Part shown: in pieces, positions 1 through 8,702 of the stretch | How the letters are laid out: the number at the start of each line of letters is the position of its first letter | How positions within the stretch are numbered: the stretch's first letter is position 1 | DNA from: Bacteroidota bacterium | GTDB taxonomy: Bacteria > Bacteroidota > Bacteroidia > AKYH767-A > 2013-40CM-41-45 | Length of the DNA: 34,044 bases | Assembly: GCA_026391975.1 (NCBI GenBank) | Contig: JAPLDB010000063.1 | Location: 1 to 34,044, forward strand | Direction of reading: 5' to 3' | Notes under the pieces: model-generated | Seen by the model: the letters and a program-made list of their open reading frames with translations, nothing else | What the model was told of the DNA's origin: nothing | The model's database searches: none | Made by a program: the position numbers and the translations under genes

Positions 1-345
1 GAAAATGAGATCGCTGAAGAAATATGGAGCGTATACCTGATCAATTTATATGAGCAGAAAATTGAAGGGGTACTTGTGAGCTCTAAAGGATATGGTGTCA
101 GGAATGGGGAAGAGGTGAAAACGTCCACCCTCCGTCATTTTATCGGGAAGGTTGAATCATTGGATTTTGCAAAAATTGAATTAATCATTAAGGATGTGTT
201 CGGTCTTTCCAATGAATACTGGATTAGTTTTTATCTGGGAAAGGAAATTTATGACAAGAAATATATTTTTCTTCTGGAGAGTATTACTGAGAAAAATTTC
301 ACGATGATTCCATTTCTTAATAAACGTGGAGTGATGATACGGTAG
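1..345 (+). CDS. Conserved hypothetical protein, 3' part only
   Basis: Frame 1 is open from the first base of the window to a TAG at 343-345, so at least 114 residues are visible and the true start lies upstream. An in-frame GTG at 76 is probably an internal valine codon, because the reading frame continues without a break before it and the residues there (EEIWSVYLINLYEQ) look like ordinary protein. The visible part is a compact alpha/beta protein with aromatic-rich strands (NEYWISFYLGKEIYDKKYIF) and no signal peptide, membrane segment or metal motif. It resembles small cytoplasmic conserved hypothetical proteins of Bacteroidota, but I cannot attach a function. It is followed by a 320-bp noncoding stretch carrying palindromic repeats. 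Confidence 0.7.
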   Translation, partial: ENEIAEEIWSVYLINLYEQKIEGVLVSSKGYGVRNGEEVKTSTLRHFIGKVESLDFAKIELIIKDVFGLSNEYWISFYLGKEIYDKKYIFLLESITEKNFTMIPFLNKRGVMIR

Positions 346-358
346 CAGGCGAACAGCC

Positions 359-532
359 ATTAACCACGGAGGCGCGGAGAACCACGGAGAAAAATCATAA
401 ATTGTTAAAGATAAATTCCGGTTGATTCCTGTTTTGATAAACACGGAATGATAAGGTAATAGCCGTTAACCAAGGAGGCACGGAGAAGCACTGAGAAAGA
501 CCCCTCTGTGAACCTCCGTGCCTCCGTAGTTA
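359..532. repeat. CACGGAG-family inverted repeat, with an extra left arm
   Basis: Two direct copies of a left arm (359-390 and 467-497, core CACGGAGGCRCGGAGAA or close variants) are followed by one inverted arm at 504-532 (reverse complement TAACTACGGAGGCACGGAGG). The 467-497 and 504-532 arms can fold into a long hairpin with a loop of about 6 nt. Each arm is itself a short direct repeat (CACGGAGGC-ACGGAGAA). It lies behind the first gene and before the exonuclease promoter, and fills most of the 346-597 gap; I see no coding signal there. It may act as a transcription terminator or be a small non-autonomous mobile element. Confidence 0.75.
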
Positions 533-597
533 AATTTTTTATTTCTCGCAGTACAAATGCTGAAATAATAAAATAGATTCATTTAAGGTATAGCGAA

Positions 598-630
598 TTG
601 AAAAACCTGCTTTCGTAACAGCTATCTTTG
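598..630 (+). promoter_or_regulatory. Bacteroidota-type promoter for the exonuclease gene
   Basis: A TATCTTTG box at 623-630 matches the Bacteroidota -7 consensus TAnnTTTG exactly, with a TTG at 598-600, 22 bases upstream, as the -33 element. Transcription would begin at about 634. That rules out the TTG at 628 as a start codon, since it lies inside the promoter, and supports the ATG at 667. Confidence 0.55.
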
Positions 631-666
631 AATTTGAAAAGCCGCCAACAGGCCAATCGAAATTGC

Positions 667-1395
667 ATGCTCGAAAACATCAACATCTCTAACATCCTGT
701 TTCTTGACATTGAAACAGTGCCTCAACATTCAAAGTTTGATGAAGCCCCGAAAGCGATTCAGCATTTGTGGGAGAAGAAGGCGAAGTTCCTCATCAAAGA
801 TGAAACGGAAACGCCGGACACGATTTACCGTCAGGCCGGAATTTATGCAGAGTTCGGGAAAGTGGTTTGTATTTCATGTGGCTATTTTTCCTCAGAGAAT
901 AAATTGCGTATCAAATCATTTGCAGGGGATGATGAAAAACTGGTTTTGTCTGAATTTGCAGAGATGCTAAAGAAGTTTTTCAGCAGGAACGATAAACAGT
1001 TGTGCGCCCATAACGGAAAGGAATTTGATTTTCCTTTTCTTGCCAGGAGAATGGTGATCAATGGTATTCCTCTTCCTGCAGTCCTTGACACACCCGGAAA
1101 AAAGCCATGGGAGGTTAACCATCTTGATACCCTAGAGCTTTGGAAATTCGGAGACTATAAGTCCTATACATCTTTATTATTGCTGGCAACAGTTTTAGGA
1201 ATACCTACTCCGAAAGATGACATAGACGGTAGTATGGTTTGGGATGTCTACTGGAATGAAAATAACCTGCAGCGGATCGTTACTTATTGTCAGAAGGACG
1301 TATTGACTATAGCGCAAATTTTTCTTCGATTTAAAGGAGAAGCATTGCTTTCTGAAAATGATCTGGAAATTGTTGGCAGGGCAATGGTTTCATAG
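667..1395 (+). CDS. Predicted 3'-5' exonuclease, PolB/DnaQ-like fold
   Basis: This is a 242-residue protein of the DEDD exonuclease superfamily, in the group annotated as predicted 3'-5' exonuclease related to the PolB proofreading domain. The ExoI motif is LFLDIET near residues 11-17 (Asp14 and Glu16 bind metal). An ExoII-like motif is AHNGKEFDFPFL in the middle, and an ExoIII-like motif with YCQKDVLT lies near the C-terminus. There is no polymerase domain, so it is a stand-alone nuclease, probably acting in DNA repair or nucleic acid turnover in the cytoplasm. I place the start at ATG 667 rather than the in-frame TTG at 628, because that TTG overlaps a good promoter box. It appears to be transcribed alone. 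Confidence 0.85.
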   Translation: MLENINISNILFLDIETVPQHSKFDEAPKAIQHLWEKKAKFLIKDETETPDTIYRQAGIYAEFGKVVCISCGYFSSENKLRIKSFAGDDEKLVLSEFAEMLKKFFSRNDKQLCAHNGKEFDFPFLARRMVINGIPLPAVLDTPGKKPWEVNHLDTLELWKFGDYKSYTSLLLLATVLGIPTPKDDIDGSMVWDVYWNENNLQRIVTYCQKDVLTIAQIFLRFKGEALLSENDLEIVGRAMVS

Positions 1396-1413
1396 GGGAG
1401 ACAAATGTTTTTG

Positions 1414-1491
1414 TCACGCAAAGGGGGAAAGCTCACAAAGGAGAAACACAAAAAATTCCCAAAACTTTTCAGCCTTTGCCCCTTTGCGTGA
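1414..1491. repeat. CACGCAAAG-family inverted repeat
   Basis: The left arm begins at 1414 (TCACGCAAAGGGGGAAAG) and the right arm lies at 1473-1491 (reverse complement TCACGCAAAGGGGCAAAGG), separated by about 40 bases. The arms contain a tandem CAAAGG-like unit. It sits just behind the exonuclease stop codon and could end its transcript. It is the same family as the element at 23181-23269 and the single arm at 11001-11024. Confidence 0.75.
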
Positions 1492-1586
1492 TAATTATTT
1501 CTTTTATCTCAAGCAGAATCATTGATCATATTTGTAAGTAATCAGGCTTCATATCTCTTTTTCTTTTCTTATCCTTGCCTTGCAAA

Positions 1587-3839
1587 ATGAAACGCAATTT
1601 CTTAGTACTATTTACTTTTTTTATCCCTCTGCTGGTTTTTCCTCAGGCTTATCAACCTTTGCGTATAACTGAAACCATTAAACTGGATGGAAAACTTGAC
1701 GAGCAGTCGTGGCAGCAGGCGCAGGTTGAAAATGATTTTATGCAGGAAGATCCTGCCGCGGGTGCAGCGCCTTCAGAAAAAACAGAAGTAAAGATCATTT
1801 ATGATGATGAATTTCTTTTTCTGGGCCTACGCGCTTTCGACAGTGAACCCCAAAAACTTGTACGCTCGGCACTGGAAAGGGATTTTAAGATCGATCAGGA
1901 TGACGGCGTTGCATTTGTAATAGATATTTACAACGACAAAGGCACAGGACTTGTGTTTATCACCAACACACTGGGTGCACGATGGGATACGGAGATCTCT
2001 GCCGATGGCGGCAATGACAATGCTTCCTTCAATACTTTCTGGGATGTTGCCAGCCATGTTGATTCTCTCGGTTACTCCGTTGAATACAGGATTCCGTTTT
2101 CTTCTTTGCGGTTCGAATCAAAAGAAAAAGTGGTGATGGGATTCAGGATCGTCCGCCTGATCAAAAGAAAAAATGAATTCGTAATATTTCCAAAGGTTGA
2201 TCCATCTATCAATGACCCGTACTTTAAAGTTTCGCTGGCCAGAGAAATGGAATTCCATAACCTGAAGAGCAAGAAACCATTCTACATTACGCCATATGCG
2301 ACAGCCAATTATGTTGAGTCTTCGGTATTGAATGGTGATGGTTCAGCATATGTCACCAACTCCCAGTACATCTCCCGCAAGAATTTTGTAAAGAATGAAT
2401 CGCTGGATAAGGTGATCAGCAATATCGGCATAGACGCCAAATATGGTTTGAGCAAAAATTTTACGCTTGATTTTACGCTCAATACAGATTTCGCCCAGGC
2501 AGAGGTTGATAACCGCATCATCAATCTGAGTAAGTATGAAGTGAATTTGCCGGAGAAGAGAAATTTTTTCCTTGAATCAAAAAACTACCTCGGATATTCG
2601 ACAAGTTCCGGGAATGAATTTTTCATTTCAAGAAAGATCGGAAAAGAGGACGGCGAGATCGTTCCGATCATCTCAGGTGTGCGCGTAACAGGAAAGAGCA
2701 AAGGATGGCAAATGGGATTTCTGGATATGCAAACAAAGGGCGACAGCATTGCAGGAATTGCACAGCATAATTTTTTCGTGTTCCGTACGCGCAAGGACAT
2801 TGATTCCATCGGAAGTTTTGCCGGAGGAATTATTACATCCCGTTTCAATACCAATGGAGATCACCGCTCTGATCAAACAATTGCAGTCGACATTGTGAAA
2901 AAACTCACTCAGAAGCTGATCGTTGTCGGAGCTTATGGAATTACAACTATCGATGGCGCCGCTGAAAACGTTCATAAAAGTTCCGATTACAATTTTGCGA
3001 TCTTCAGAAGCTCGCGCGATGGACTAAGCTATTCATTCACTGCTGACTGGATCGGAAGCAAATTTATTCCTGCCATGGGATTTGTCGAAGAAACAGACCT
3101 GCTCAGTTCCGGTGCCGGCGCAGGTTATGTGTGGCAGGCAAGAAAAGAAAGCAAGGTTGCATACCGGCATCTTAACGTAAATTTTTCTTACCGCTATAAG
3201 CCTGAAGTAAATAAAGATGAATCGGAATTCGGAAACCTGGAGGCCGGCATGAGTTTCAAAAGTGGGGCAGTGATTAACATCATTCCTGTAGAATACAAAA
3301 CGGACCGCCTATTCTCCGACTGGCAAATCGCAGATCACATTATTATTCCGGAGAGAAAATATTCAATGTATTCAGCGCAGGTTTATTTGAACTCTCCACA
3401 AAAAACAAATATCCGCGGAGATTTATCATTGTCCGGATTTGATTTCTATGGAGGGAAAGGGATCTCTGTTTCCCCAAGCTTAACTTACATTTTCAATAAG
3501 CACTTTTCTGCTGAAGCATCTTATGAGCTGAACCGCATACAGTTCCCTGAGAATTTTTCTGACAACGGAAATTCAATTTACCTGTCCAATTTATTTCGCC
3601 TGAATCTCTCTGTCTTTTTTTCTTCGAAACTTTCTGTCAAGTTACTTTCTCAGTATGACAACCTGAGCAATTCCGTTGGAAGCAACCTGCGCTTTCGGTA
3701 CAATCCGCGAGAGGGAACTGACCTTTACATAGTTTATAATTCAGGAATTAATACGGAGCTCAACCGACTTGATCCGCACCTTCCGCTGATAGACAATCAG
3801 GCAGTGGTGGTCAAATTTTCGAAGACGTTTGGGTTGTGA
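1587..3839 (+). CDS. DUF5916 outer-membrane protein with CBM9-like domain
   Basis: The product has 750 residues. A signal peptide covers about residues 1-20 (KRNFLVLFTFFIPLLVFPQA). Next comes a carbohydrate-binding family 9-like beta-sandwich, about 25-210, with the typical opening IKLDGKLDEQSWQQA and the strand FVIDIYNDKGTG. A DUF5916 region follows (LDFTLNTDFAQAEVDN and LPEKRNFFLES, roughly residues 290-335). The C-terminal half alternates aromatic and polar residues and ends in a Phe-rich strand (VVVKFSKTFGL), as expected for a transmembrane beta-barrel. The family is common in Bacteroidota outer membranes and its substrate is unknown. I prefer ATG 1587 over the upstream in-frame TTG at 1575 because the signal peptide then begins M-K-R. 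A weak CATATTTG box lies at 1527-1534. The gene converges on the T9SS gene at 3852. Confidence 0.87.
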   Translation: MKRNFLVLFTFFIPLLVFPQAYQPLRITETIKLDGKLDEQSWQQAQVENDFMQEDPAAGAAPSEKTEVKIIYDDEFLFLGLRAFDSEPQKLVRSALERDFKIDQDDGVAFVIDIYNDKGTGLVFITNTLGARWDTEISADGGNDNASFNTFWDVASHVDSLGYSVEYRIPFSSLRFESKEKVVMGFRIVRLIKRKNEFVIFPKVDPSINDPYFKVSLAREMEFHNLKSKKPFYITPYATANYVESSVLNGDGSAYVTNSQYISRKNFVKNESLDKVISNIGIDAKYGLSKNFTLDFTLNTDFAQAEVDNRIINLSKYEVNLPEKRNFFLESKNYLGYSTSSGNEFFISRKIGKEDGEIVPIISGVRVTGKSKGWQMGFLDMQTKGDSIAGIAQHNFFVFRTRKDIDSIGSFAGGIITSRFNTNGDHRSDQTIAVDIVKKLTQKLIVVGAYGITTIDGAAENVHKSSDYNFAIFRSSRDGLSYSFTADWIGSKFIPAMGFVEETDLLSSGAGAGYVWQARKESKVAYRHLNVNFSYRYKPEVNKDESEFGNLEAGMSFKSGAVINIIPVEYKTDRLFSDWQIADHIIIPERKYSMYSAQVYLNSPQKTNIRGDLSLSGFDFYGGKGISVSPSLTYIFNKHFSAEASYELNRIQFPENFSDNGNSIYLSNLFRLNLSVFFSSKLSVKLLSQYDNLSNSVGSNLRFRYNPREGTDLYIVYNSGINTELNRLDPHLPLIDNQAVVVKFSKTFGL

Positions 3840-3855
3840 TTTAAAAAGGAATCAC
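3836..3855. terminator. Small inverted repeat spanning two convergent stop codons
   Basis: GTGATT (3836-3841) and AATCAC (3850-3855) form a 6-bp stem around an A-rich 8-nt loop. The TGA of the plus-strand DUF5916 gene (3837-3839) lies in one arm and the TGA of the minus-strand T9SS gene (3852-3854) in the other. Only 12 bases separate the genes, so this is the only candidate for a bidirectional terminator. The stem is short. Confidence 0.3.
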
Positions 3856-6800
3856 CACTTTTCAATTCGCGTGACAAATTTTCCGCCGCTGCCTCTGATC
3901 TCCAGGATGTACACAGCCGGCGCCAGAGTGGAAACTGAAAGTTGAATCTCAGGCAATGCCGGTGAATAGGATTCAAAAACGTTTCTTCCGAGCACATCAT
4001 AGAGAATAATTTCCAGGTCTCCATTGTATAGAAAACTTCCTGAAAGTGAAATGGCAAGATCACTGTGCGCTGGATTCGGGAATACTTTTATTGTTCCGAC
4101 TGCGATACCTGCCGCTACTGCCGAGTAAATAAAATTGGTTGTATCTGAATTTACAGAAGAGCATCCATTCAAGTCGGTTTCAATAACGTAATACAATCCA
4201 TTGTGATCAGGCACAAAATAATTTTGAGTTGCTCCCGCAATAATTCCCACGCCGGCTTCATACCACTGGTTTCCTGTTGCTGCACTTGAAAACAAGGTAT
4301 CAAAAGGAGCAACGTCACCGAAGATGACAGGCTGTAGTGGCTGATAATCCACAACCGTAGCTGAGTCGATGCCCTGACAACCGAAACCATCGGTAACAGT
4401 AACAAAGTAAGTTCCTGATGAAACAGTAATGCAGGTAGTTGTATTGCCCGTTGTCCAGAGGTAATTATTAAATCCTGCATTGACACAAACGAGCGTGTCA
4501 TTTCCTGTGCAAACCAAAACGGTTCTGGCGGGGATGATATGTGCATCGGGAACAGGGTGGTTGTTTACTGTCACAGATTGAAAGCCCGTGCATCCGAATG
4601 CATCAGTTACCGTCACACTGTAAACTCCAAGCGAAGCAGCAATGCAATTTACGGTTGATCCATCCGACCATTGGTAGTTTGCAAATCCGGCATCTGCACA
4701 CACCAAAGTATCGCTTCCTGTACAAACCGTAATTGTTCCTGATGGCTGTATGTTTGGTACAGGTGCAGTACGATTGCTGATCGTTACGGTATCAGAGCCC
4801 GTGCATCCGAATGCGTCTGTAACAACAACACTGTAATTTCCTGCAAGAGATGTGATGCAGTTTGTAGTTGTTCCGTTTGACCATACGTAACTTGCAAATC
4901 CTGTAAGAGCACAAATTGTTGTAACACCTCCTGGGCAAACCAAAATTGTTCCTGAAGGTTGTATGTTTGGTACAGGTGCTGTGCGATTGCTGATTGTTAC
5001 GGCATCAGTGCCCGCGCAGCCAAAAGCATCTGTAACGGAAACACTGTAATTTCCTGCCGGAACTGTAATGCAGTTTGTTGTGATTCCATTGGACCATAAG
5101 TAGCTTGCAAATCCTGAAGTTGCGCAAAGCGTTGTATCGGTGCCATTGCAAACAAAAATATTTCCTGAAGGCTGAATGTTGGGAACAGGTGCAATGCGAT
5201 TGCTTATTGTTACGGCATCAGTGCCCGCGCAGCCAAAAGCATCTGTAACGGAGACGCTGTAATTTCCCGCTTGTACTGTAATGCAGTTGGTTGTGATTCC
5301 ATTGGACCATAGATAGCTTGCAAATCCTGCAGTTGCGCAAAGCGTTGTATCGGCGCCATTGCAAACAAAAATATTTCCTGATGGCTGAATGTTGGGAACC
5401 GGCAAGGCATGATTCGTCACTGTATGCACCGTGCTCGTACGGCTGCATCCTTGTGAATTGGTAAGTACCAGAGTGTAGGTACCTGCACCAACGTTAATGC
5501 AGGAGTCGTTGAATGCACCGTTGTTCCAGTTATATGAATAGGGCCCGCTGTTATTACTTGTAAAGGTTGCGCAAAGCGTGACCGTTGAACCTGCACATAC
5601 ATTTGTGCTGCCGGAAATATTTACCAGTGGTGCAACGGGATGCATCTGAATATTAATTGACTCTGTGGACGTACATCCATATGCATCTGTCAAGGTGACT
5701 GTATATGTATTGCTTGCAGTAACGCTGATTGCAGTACTGGTACCACCTGTTGACCAGTTGTATGAACTCACAGGCCGGAAAAGCGAATCGTGAACAGAGA
5801 TCTGAATTGAAGCTCCTTCACAAAAACCATTCGTTGTGTCAAGTACAAAAACCGGATTGTAATTGATCCCACTGTAAACCGTTACACTCTCTGAACCACT
5901 GCAACCAATGCCATCAGTAACAGAAACAGAATATGTACCGGCAGCATTCACTATAATTCCGGAAGAGGTAGCATTTGTAGACCAGAGATACGAACTGAAT
6001 CCTGCATCAGCAGTGAGTGTTGTACTTGTTCCCGGGCAAATGAAAGCAGAATCCTGTGGCTGAATATTCGGAGATGGTGCCGGATGTGTGGTAACTGTAT
6101 GTGATCCCGTTCCCGCAGTGTCGCAACCGAAGCGATTGGTAATGGAAACTGAATACGTTCCTCCCAACGCATATATACAGGAACCCGTAAACGCACCGGC
6201 ATTCCATGAAAATGTATAGGGCCCTGAACCATTGTCGGTGTAAGCAGCGCACAATTGAACAGAATCTCCTGTACAAACTGCAGTGGCCCCTGTGATGTTT
6301 GGTACCGGAGCAATAGGCTGCAATTGAACAGTAATAGAATCAACGGTAGGACAACCGTACTGATCGACGAATGTTGTTACAAATGTTCCGCTCGTGGTTG
6401 GAAAAACAAATGGACCTGTTTCTCCTGTAGCCCAGCTAACTCCCCATACAGACTGAAATGCAGAATCGTAAGCATGAATGGAGTAAGAAGATCCTTCACA
6501 TAAACCATTTGGAGCGGTGATTGCAAAAAGAATGTTGTAAGCGACACCACCGGTAATATTTTTGGATGCTGTTGCAGAACATCCCCTGTAATCATATACG
6601 GTAACAGTATAAGTGCCGGCAGTAGTTACATTGATCGTTCTTGTGTGCGCTCCATTGCTCCACACATATTCATACATATTTGCAGGAGCAGAAAGCGTTA
6701 CGGTCTCTCCCGGGCAAAGTAATGTATCGCCATTGGTGATCTGAATGTTCGCTGTGACATTGCAGGTCCGGCAGGCAGAAGAATCATCAACATACTTTGC

Positions 6801-8498
6801 TATGCAGCCGGCGATTGTATCGGTCGAAACGTATTGGGGTGAGGCCGTTCCGACTGAAAAGGAGTATACATAGGGAAAAGCCTGATAGGAAATAGGAGGA
6901 ATGTTACCATCGAGGCAACCGGTGTTCGCACTGATATTGGTTTTATACAGCACAGGATATTCTACAAATGTGCTGCCGGAGAAATATGTAAATGCGGTTG
7001 CAACATAACCATCGTATGTTTTTGTGGATTTGGAACAATTGTACGCGATGGATTTTTTTGAACTGAGGATGTTGAATGAATTGTCCATCGTTACTATTCG
7101 CAACGAGTCATATACAGGATCCTGCGGCCGCGATACGACTACAACATTGTTCGTTGGAGAGAGAAACATGGTGTAATCCCCTTTCAGTGAATCGATAGAG
7201 TAGGAATCAATGTAGGTTCCGCTGCCATCGAAGCGGGAGATGTAATAGAAATACGTACTTGCTGTGGGCTCATAGAATCTTCCGGGGAAAAGATATTCGC
7301 CTGCAGAGTTCTGCAGTGGTTGTCCGTTCTGTGAACAGAAAGTATTCTGGTAAACACCATTCATCCAAAGAAAATTTCCGTTGACATCCATCTTGGCGGC
7401 TATGTGGTCATAGCTGTCGAACTGAACATGGTTACCGCCTCCGGGTCCCGGAAAGTTATAGCCGTACTGTCCGTTTAGTAAAACGTTTCCGTCCGAAGTT
7501 TTTGCAAACGAGAGAAAATTCATATCCCAGCCGCCGAGGTCGTAACTCTTTTGCGTTACAACATTTCCGTTTTCATCATAGATGACCACTTCCATCGGAT
7601 CTTTATTGATGATCAGTCCGAGGCGCGTATTGCTGAAGGTGAATAAGAATTTATCGCCAAACACACCATCGTATTTTTGCCAGACGATGTTTCCGTTCAG
7701 GTCAATTTTTGTGAGAGAAAATTCTGAATTATCAGAAAGGAAAACATAGCCTGAGTCGAAATATTCAATGTTGATCACATCGTAGAGGTAATCATAGTCG
7801 CGTGTCCATTGCACTTGCCCGTTCTTGTTTGTTTTGATGAGCATCGGCGTGCTGCACTCTCCGCAGTTGTCGTATTGCCCGGCAATAAGGTAACCGCTAT
7901 CGATGGGATTCTGAATGACTTTGTTCAGATTAAAAAGAGCGAGACTGTTATATAGTTTTAAGAAGACAGAATCAGTCGGCATTCCGAGAGATGTGCCGAT
8001 GGTTACAGGTTTACAAATACTTACCGGCGGACAAAAATTCTGATTTGAATTCAGGCAGACAGTATAATTTCCTTTTGTGGTATACAGATGTGAAGGACTG
8101 GTTGTACTGCTTGAAGTTCCATCACCAAACAACCACTGATATGCGTAAGTATTGGTGGAAGTATTCGAAAGATTGACTGTATATCCGAATAAAGTGGGAT
8201 TAAATGAAACGCTTGGTGGCTGCACCTGACGGATGGTAATGCTTGCAGTTCCGTTACAGAATGATCCGTCAACCGTATTCAACGTTATGGTGCCGGGCCC
8301 CGTGGCATAGGTATAGCTTACTGTAGATCCGTTACTCCAGGAATAACTCTGGTAAACATCATTTACATAAAGGTAGGTTGAACTGCCTGTGCATATCGTA
8401 TCTTCTCCATTGATAACGGGATTGCACTGTGAATAGGAAACCTTTCCTCCGCCAATAAAAGTTAAGAGGATAAATACAAATCGTAAAATTTTTTGCAT
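3852..8498 (-). CDS. Giant modular surface protein: PKD, propeller-like region, Ig-like tandem repeats, T9SS CTD
   Basis: The product has 1548 residues. A signal peptide ends near residue 24 (GGGKVSYSQ), followed by an Ig-like module (25-90) and a PKD domain (about 93-168, with YQWLFGDGTSSS). Residues 175-570 contain repeated strands such as MLIKTNKNGQVQW, resembling a beta-propeller-like domain. About ten Ig-like modules follow (roughly 575-1430), each with a conserved Cys pair and a YxWSNG motif. The end (about 1465-1548, with IKVFPNPAHSDL and YDVLGR) is a type A Por-secretion C-terminal sorting domain, so it should pass through the type IX system and be attached at or released from the surface. 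The last five modules are 71 residues each. The likely role is adhesion or matrix; no catalytic motif is seen. A TACTTTCG box lies upstream at 8525-8532. Confidence 0.92.
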   Translation of the reverse strand: MQKILRFVFILLTFIGGGKVSYSQCNPVINGEDTICTGSSTYLYVNDVYQSYSWSNGSTVSYTYATGPGTITLNTVDGSFCNGTASITIRQVQPPSVSFNPTLFGYTVNLSNTSTNTYAYQWLFGDGTSSSTTSPSHLYTTKGNYTVCLNSNQNFCPPVSICKPVTIGTSLGMPTDSVFLKLYNSLALFNLNKVIQNPIDSGYLIAGQYDNCGECSTPMLIKTNKNGQVQWTRDYDYLYDVINIEYFDSGYVFLSDNSEFSLTKIDLNGNIVWQKYDGVFGDKFLFTFSNTRLGLIINKDPMEVVIYDENGNVVTQKSYDLGGWDMNFLSFAKTSDGNVLLNGQYGYNFPGPGGGNHVQFDSYDHIAAKMDVNGNFLWMNGVYQNTFCSQNGQPLQNSAGEYLFPGRFYEPTASTYFYYISRFDGSGTYIDSYSIDSLKGDYTMFLSPTNNVVVVSRPQDPVYDSLRIVTMDNSFNILSSKKSIAYNCSKSTKTYDGYVATAFTYFSGSTFVEYPVLYKTNISANTGCLDGNIPPISYQAFPYVYSFSVGTASPQYVSTDTIAGCIAKYVDDSSACRTCNVTANIQITNGDTLLCPGETVTLSAPANMYEYVWSNGAHTRTINVTTAGTYTVTVYDYRGCSATASKNITGGVAYNILFAITAPNGLCEGSSYSIHAYDSAFQSVWGVSWATGETGPFVFPTTSGTFVTTFVDQYGCPTVDSITVQLQPIAPVPNITGATAVCTGDSVQLCAAYTDNGSGPYTFSWNAGAFTGSCIYALGGTYSVSITNRFGCDTAGTGSHTVTTHPAPSPNIQPQDSAFICPGTSTTLTADAGFSSYLWSTNATSSGIIVNAAGTYSVSVTDGIGCSGSESVTVYSGINYNPVFVLDTTNGFCEGASIQISVHDSLFRPVSSYNWSTGGTSTAISVTASNTYTVTLTDAYGCTSTESINIQMHPVAPLVNISGSTNVCAGSTVTLCATFTSNNSGPYSYNWNNGAFNDSCINVGAGTYTLVLTNSQGCSRTSTVHTVTNHALPVPNIQPSGNIFVCNGADTTLCATAGFASYLWSNGITTNCITVQAGNYSVSVTDAFGCAGTDAVTISNRIAPVPNIQPSGNIFVCNGTDTTLCATSGFASYLWSNGITTNCITVPAGNYSVSVTDAFGCAGTDAVTISNRTAPVPNIQPSGTILVCPGGVTTICALTGFASYVWSNGTTTNCITSLAGNYSVVVTDAFGCTGSDTVTISNRTAPVPNIQPSGTITVCTGSDTLVCADAGFANYQWSDGSTVNCIAASLGVYSVTVTDAFGCTGFQSVTVNNHPVPDAHIIPARTVLVCTGNDTLVCVNAGFNNYLWTTGNTTTCITVSSGTYFVTVTDGFGCQGIDSATVVDYQPLQPVIFGDVAPFDTLFSSAATGNQWYEAGVGIIAGATQNYFVPDHNGLYYVIETDLNGCSSVNSDTTNFIYSAVAAGIAVGTIKVFPNPAHSDLAISLSGSFLYNGDLEIILYDVLGRNVFESYSPALPEIQLSVSTLAPAVYILEIRGSGGKFVTRIEKW
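4371..5435 (-). repeat. Five tandem 213-bp units coding for Ig-like modules
   Basis: Equivalent points in successive modules fall at 4371, 4584, 4797, 5010 and 5223, a constant spacing of 213 bp (71 codons). The 4998-5210 and 5211-5423 units are almost identical over long stretches, including synonymous positions. This points to recent duplication or gene conversion; the outer units are more diverged. Confidence 0.85.
5420..6770 (-). repeat. Duplicated three-module block (about 226 residues each) in the T9SS protein
   Basis: Upstream of the five 71-residue modules the protein carries two copies of an ordered three-module block. First comes a CPGxxxTL...YxWS module, then an NG(L/F)CEG(S/A)S module, then a PY(T/S)(F/Y)(S/N)WNxGAF module. 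The CEG codons lie at about 5815 and 6493, 678 bp apart (226 codons). The order is the same in both copies, so the three modules were duplicated as one unit. The outer limits given are approximate. Confidence 0.7.
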
Positions 8499-8524
8499 GC
8501 TTGTTTTGCCTTGAAAAATAATTA

Positions 8525-8532
8525 CGAAAGTA
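8525..8532 (-). promoter_or_regulatory. Possible -7 box of the T9SS gene
   Basis: On the minus strand TACTTTCG matches seven of the eight positions of TAnnTTTG and lies 27 bases upstream of the ATG at 8498. No clear -33 TTG is visible at the usual spacing. An identical octamer faces the opposite way at 8664-8671, ahead of the DUF3109 gene, so the gap 8499-8702 looks like a divergent promoter region. Confidence 0.35.
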
Positions 8533-8663
8533 CGGAAAAAAGTGGCCCTGAAAAGGTTGGCAGGATGAAATTATTGATGGAATTATCCTTGATTTGACGG
8601 GTTTTGCTTCCTGTAAACAATTGTGAAGATCAGACCATACTTTTCTGCAAATCTTATTTCCTC

Positions 8664-8671
8664 TACTTTCG
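8664..8671 (+). promoter_or_regulatory. Possible -7 box of the DUF3109 gene
   Basis: TACTTTCG matches seven of eight positions of TAnnTTTG and lies 31 bases ahead of the ATG at 8703. It is the same octamer as on the opposite strand at 8525-8532. The -33 element is not obvious. Confidence 0.35.
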
Positions 8672-8702
8672 TTGCCTTGTTATTTTATAGTATTTTTCAG
8701 CC

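Noticed and set aside
628-666. TTG start at 628 for the exonuclease
   Set aside because: The codon lies inside a perfect TAnnTTTG promoter box; ATG 667 fits the family start.
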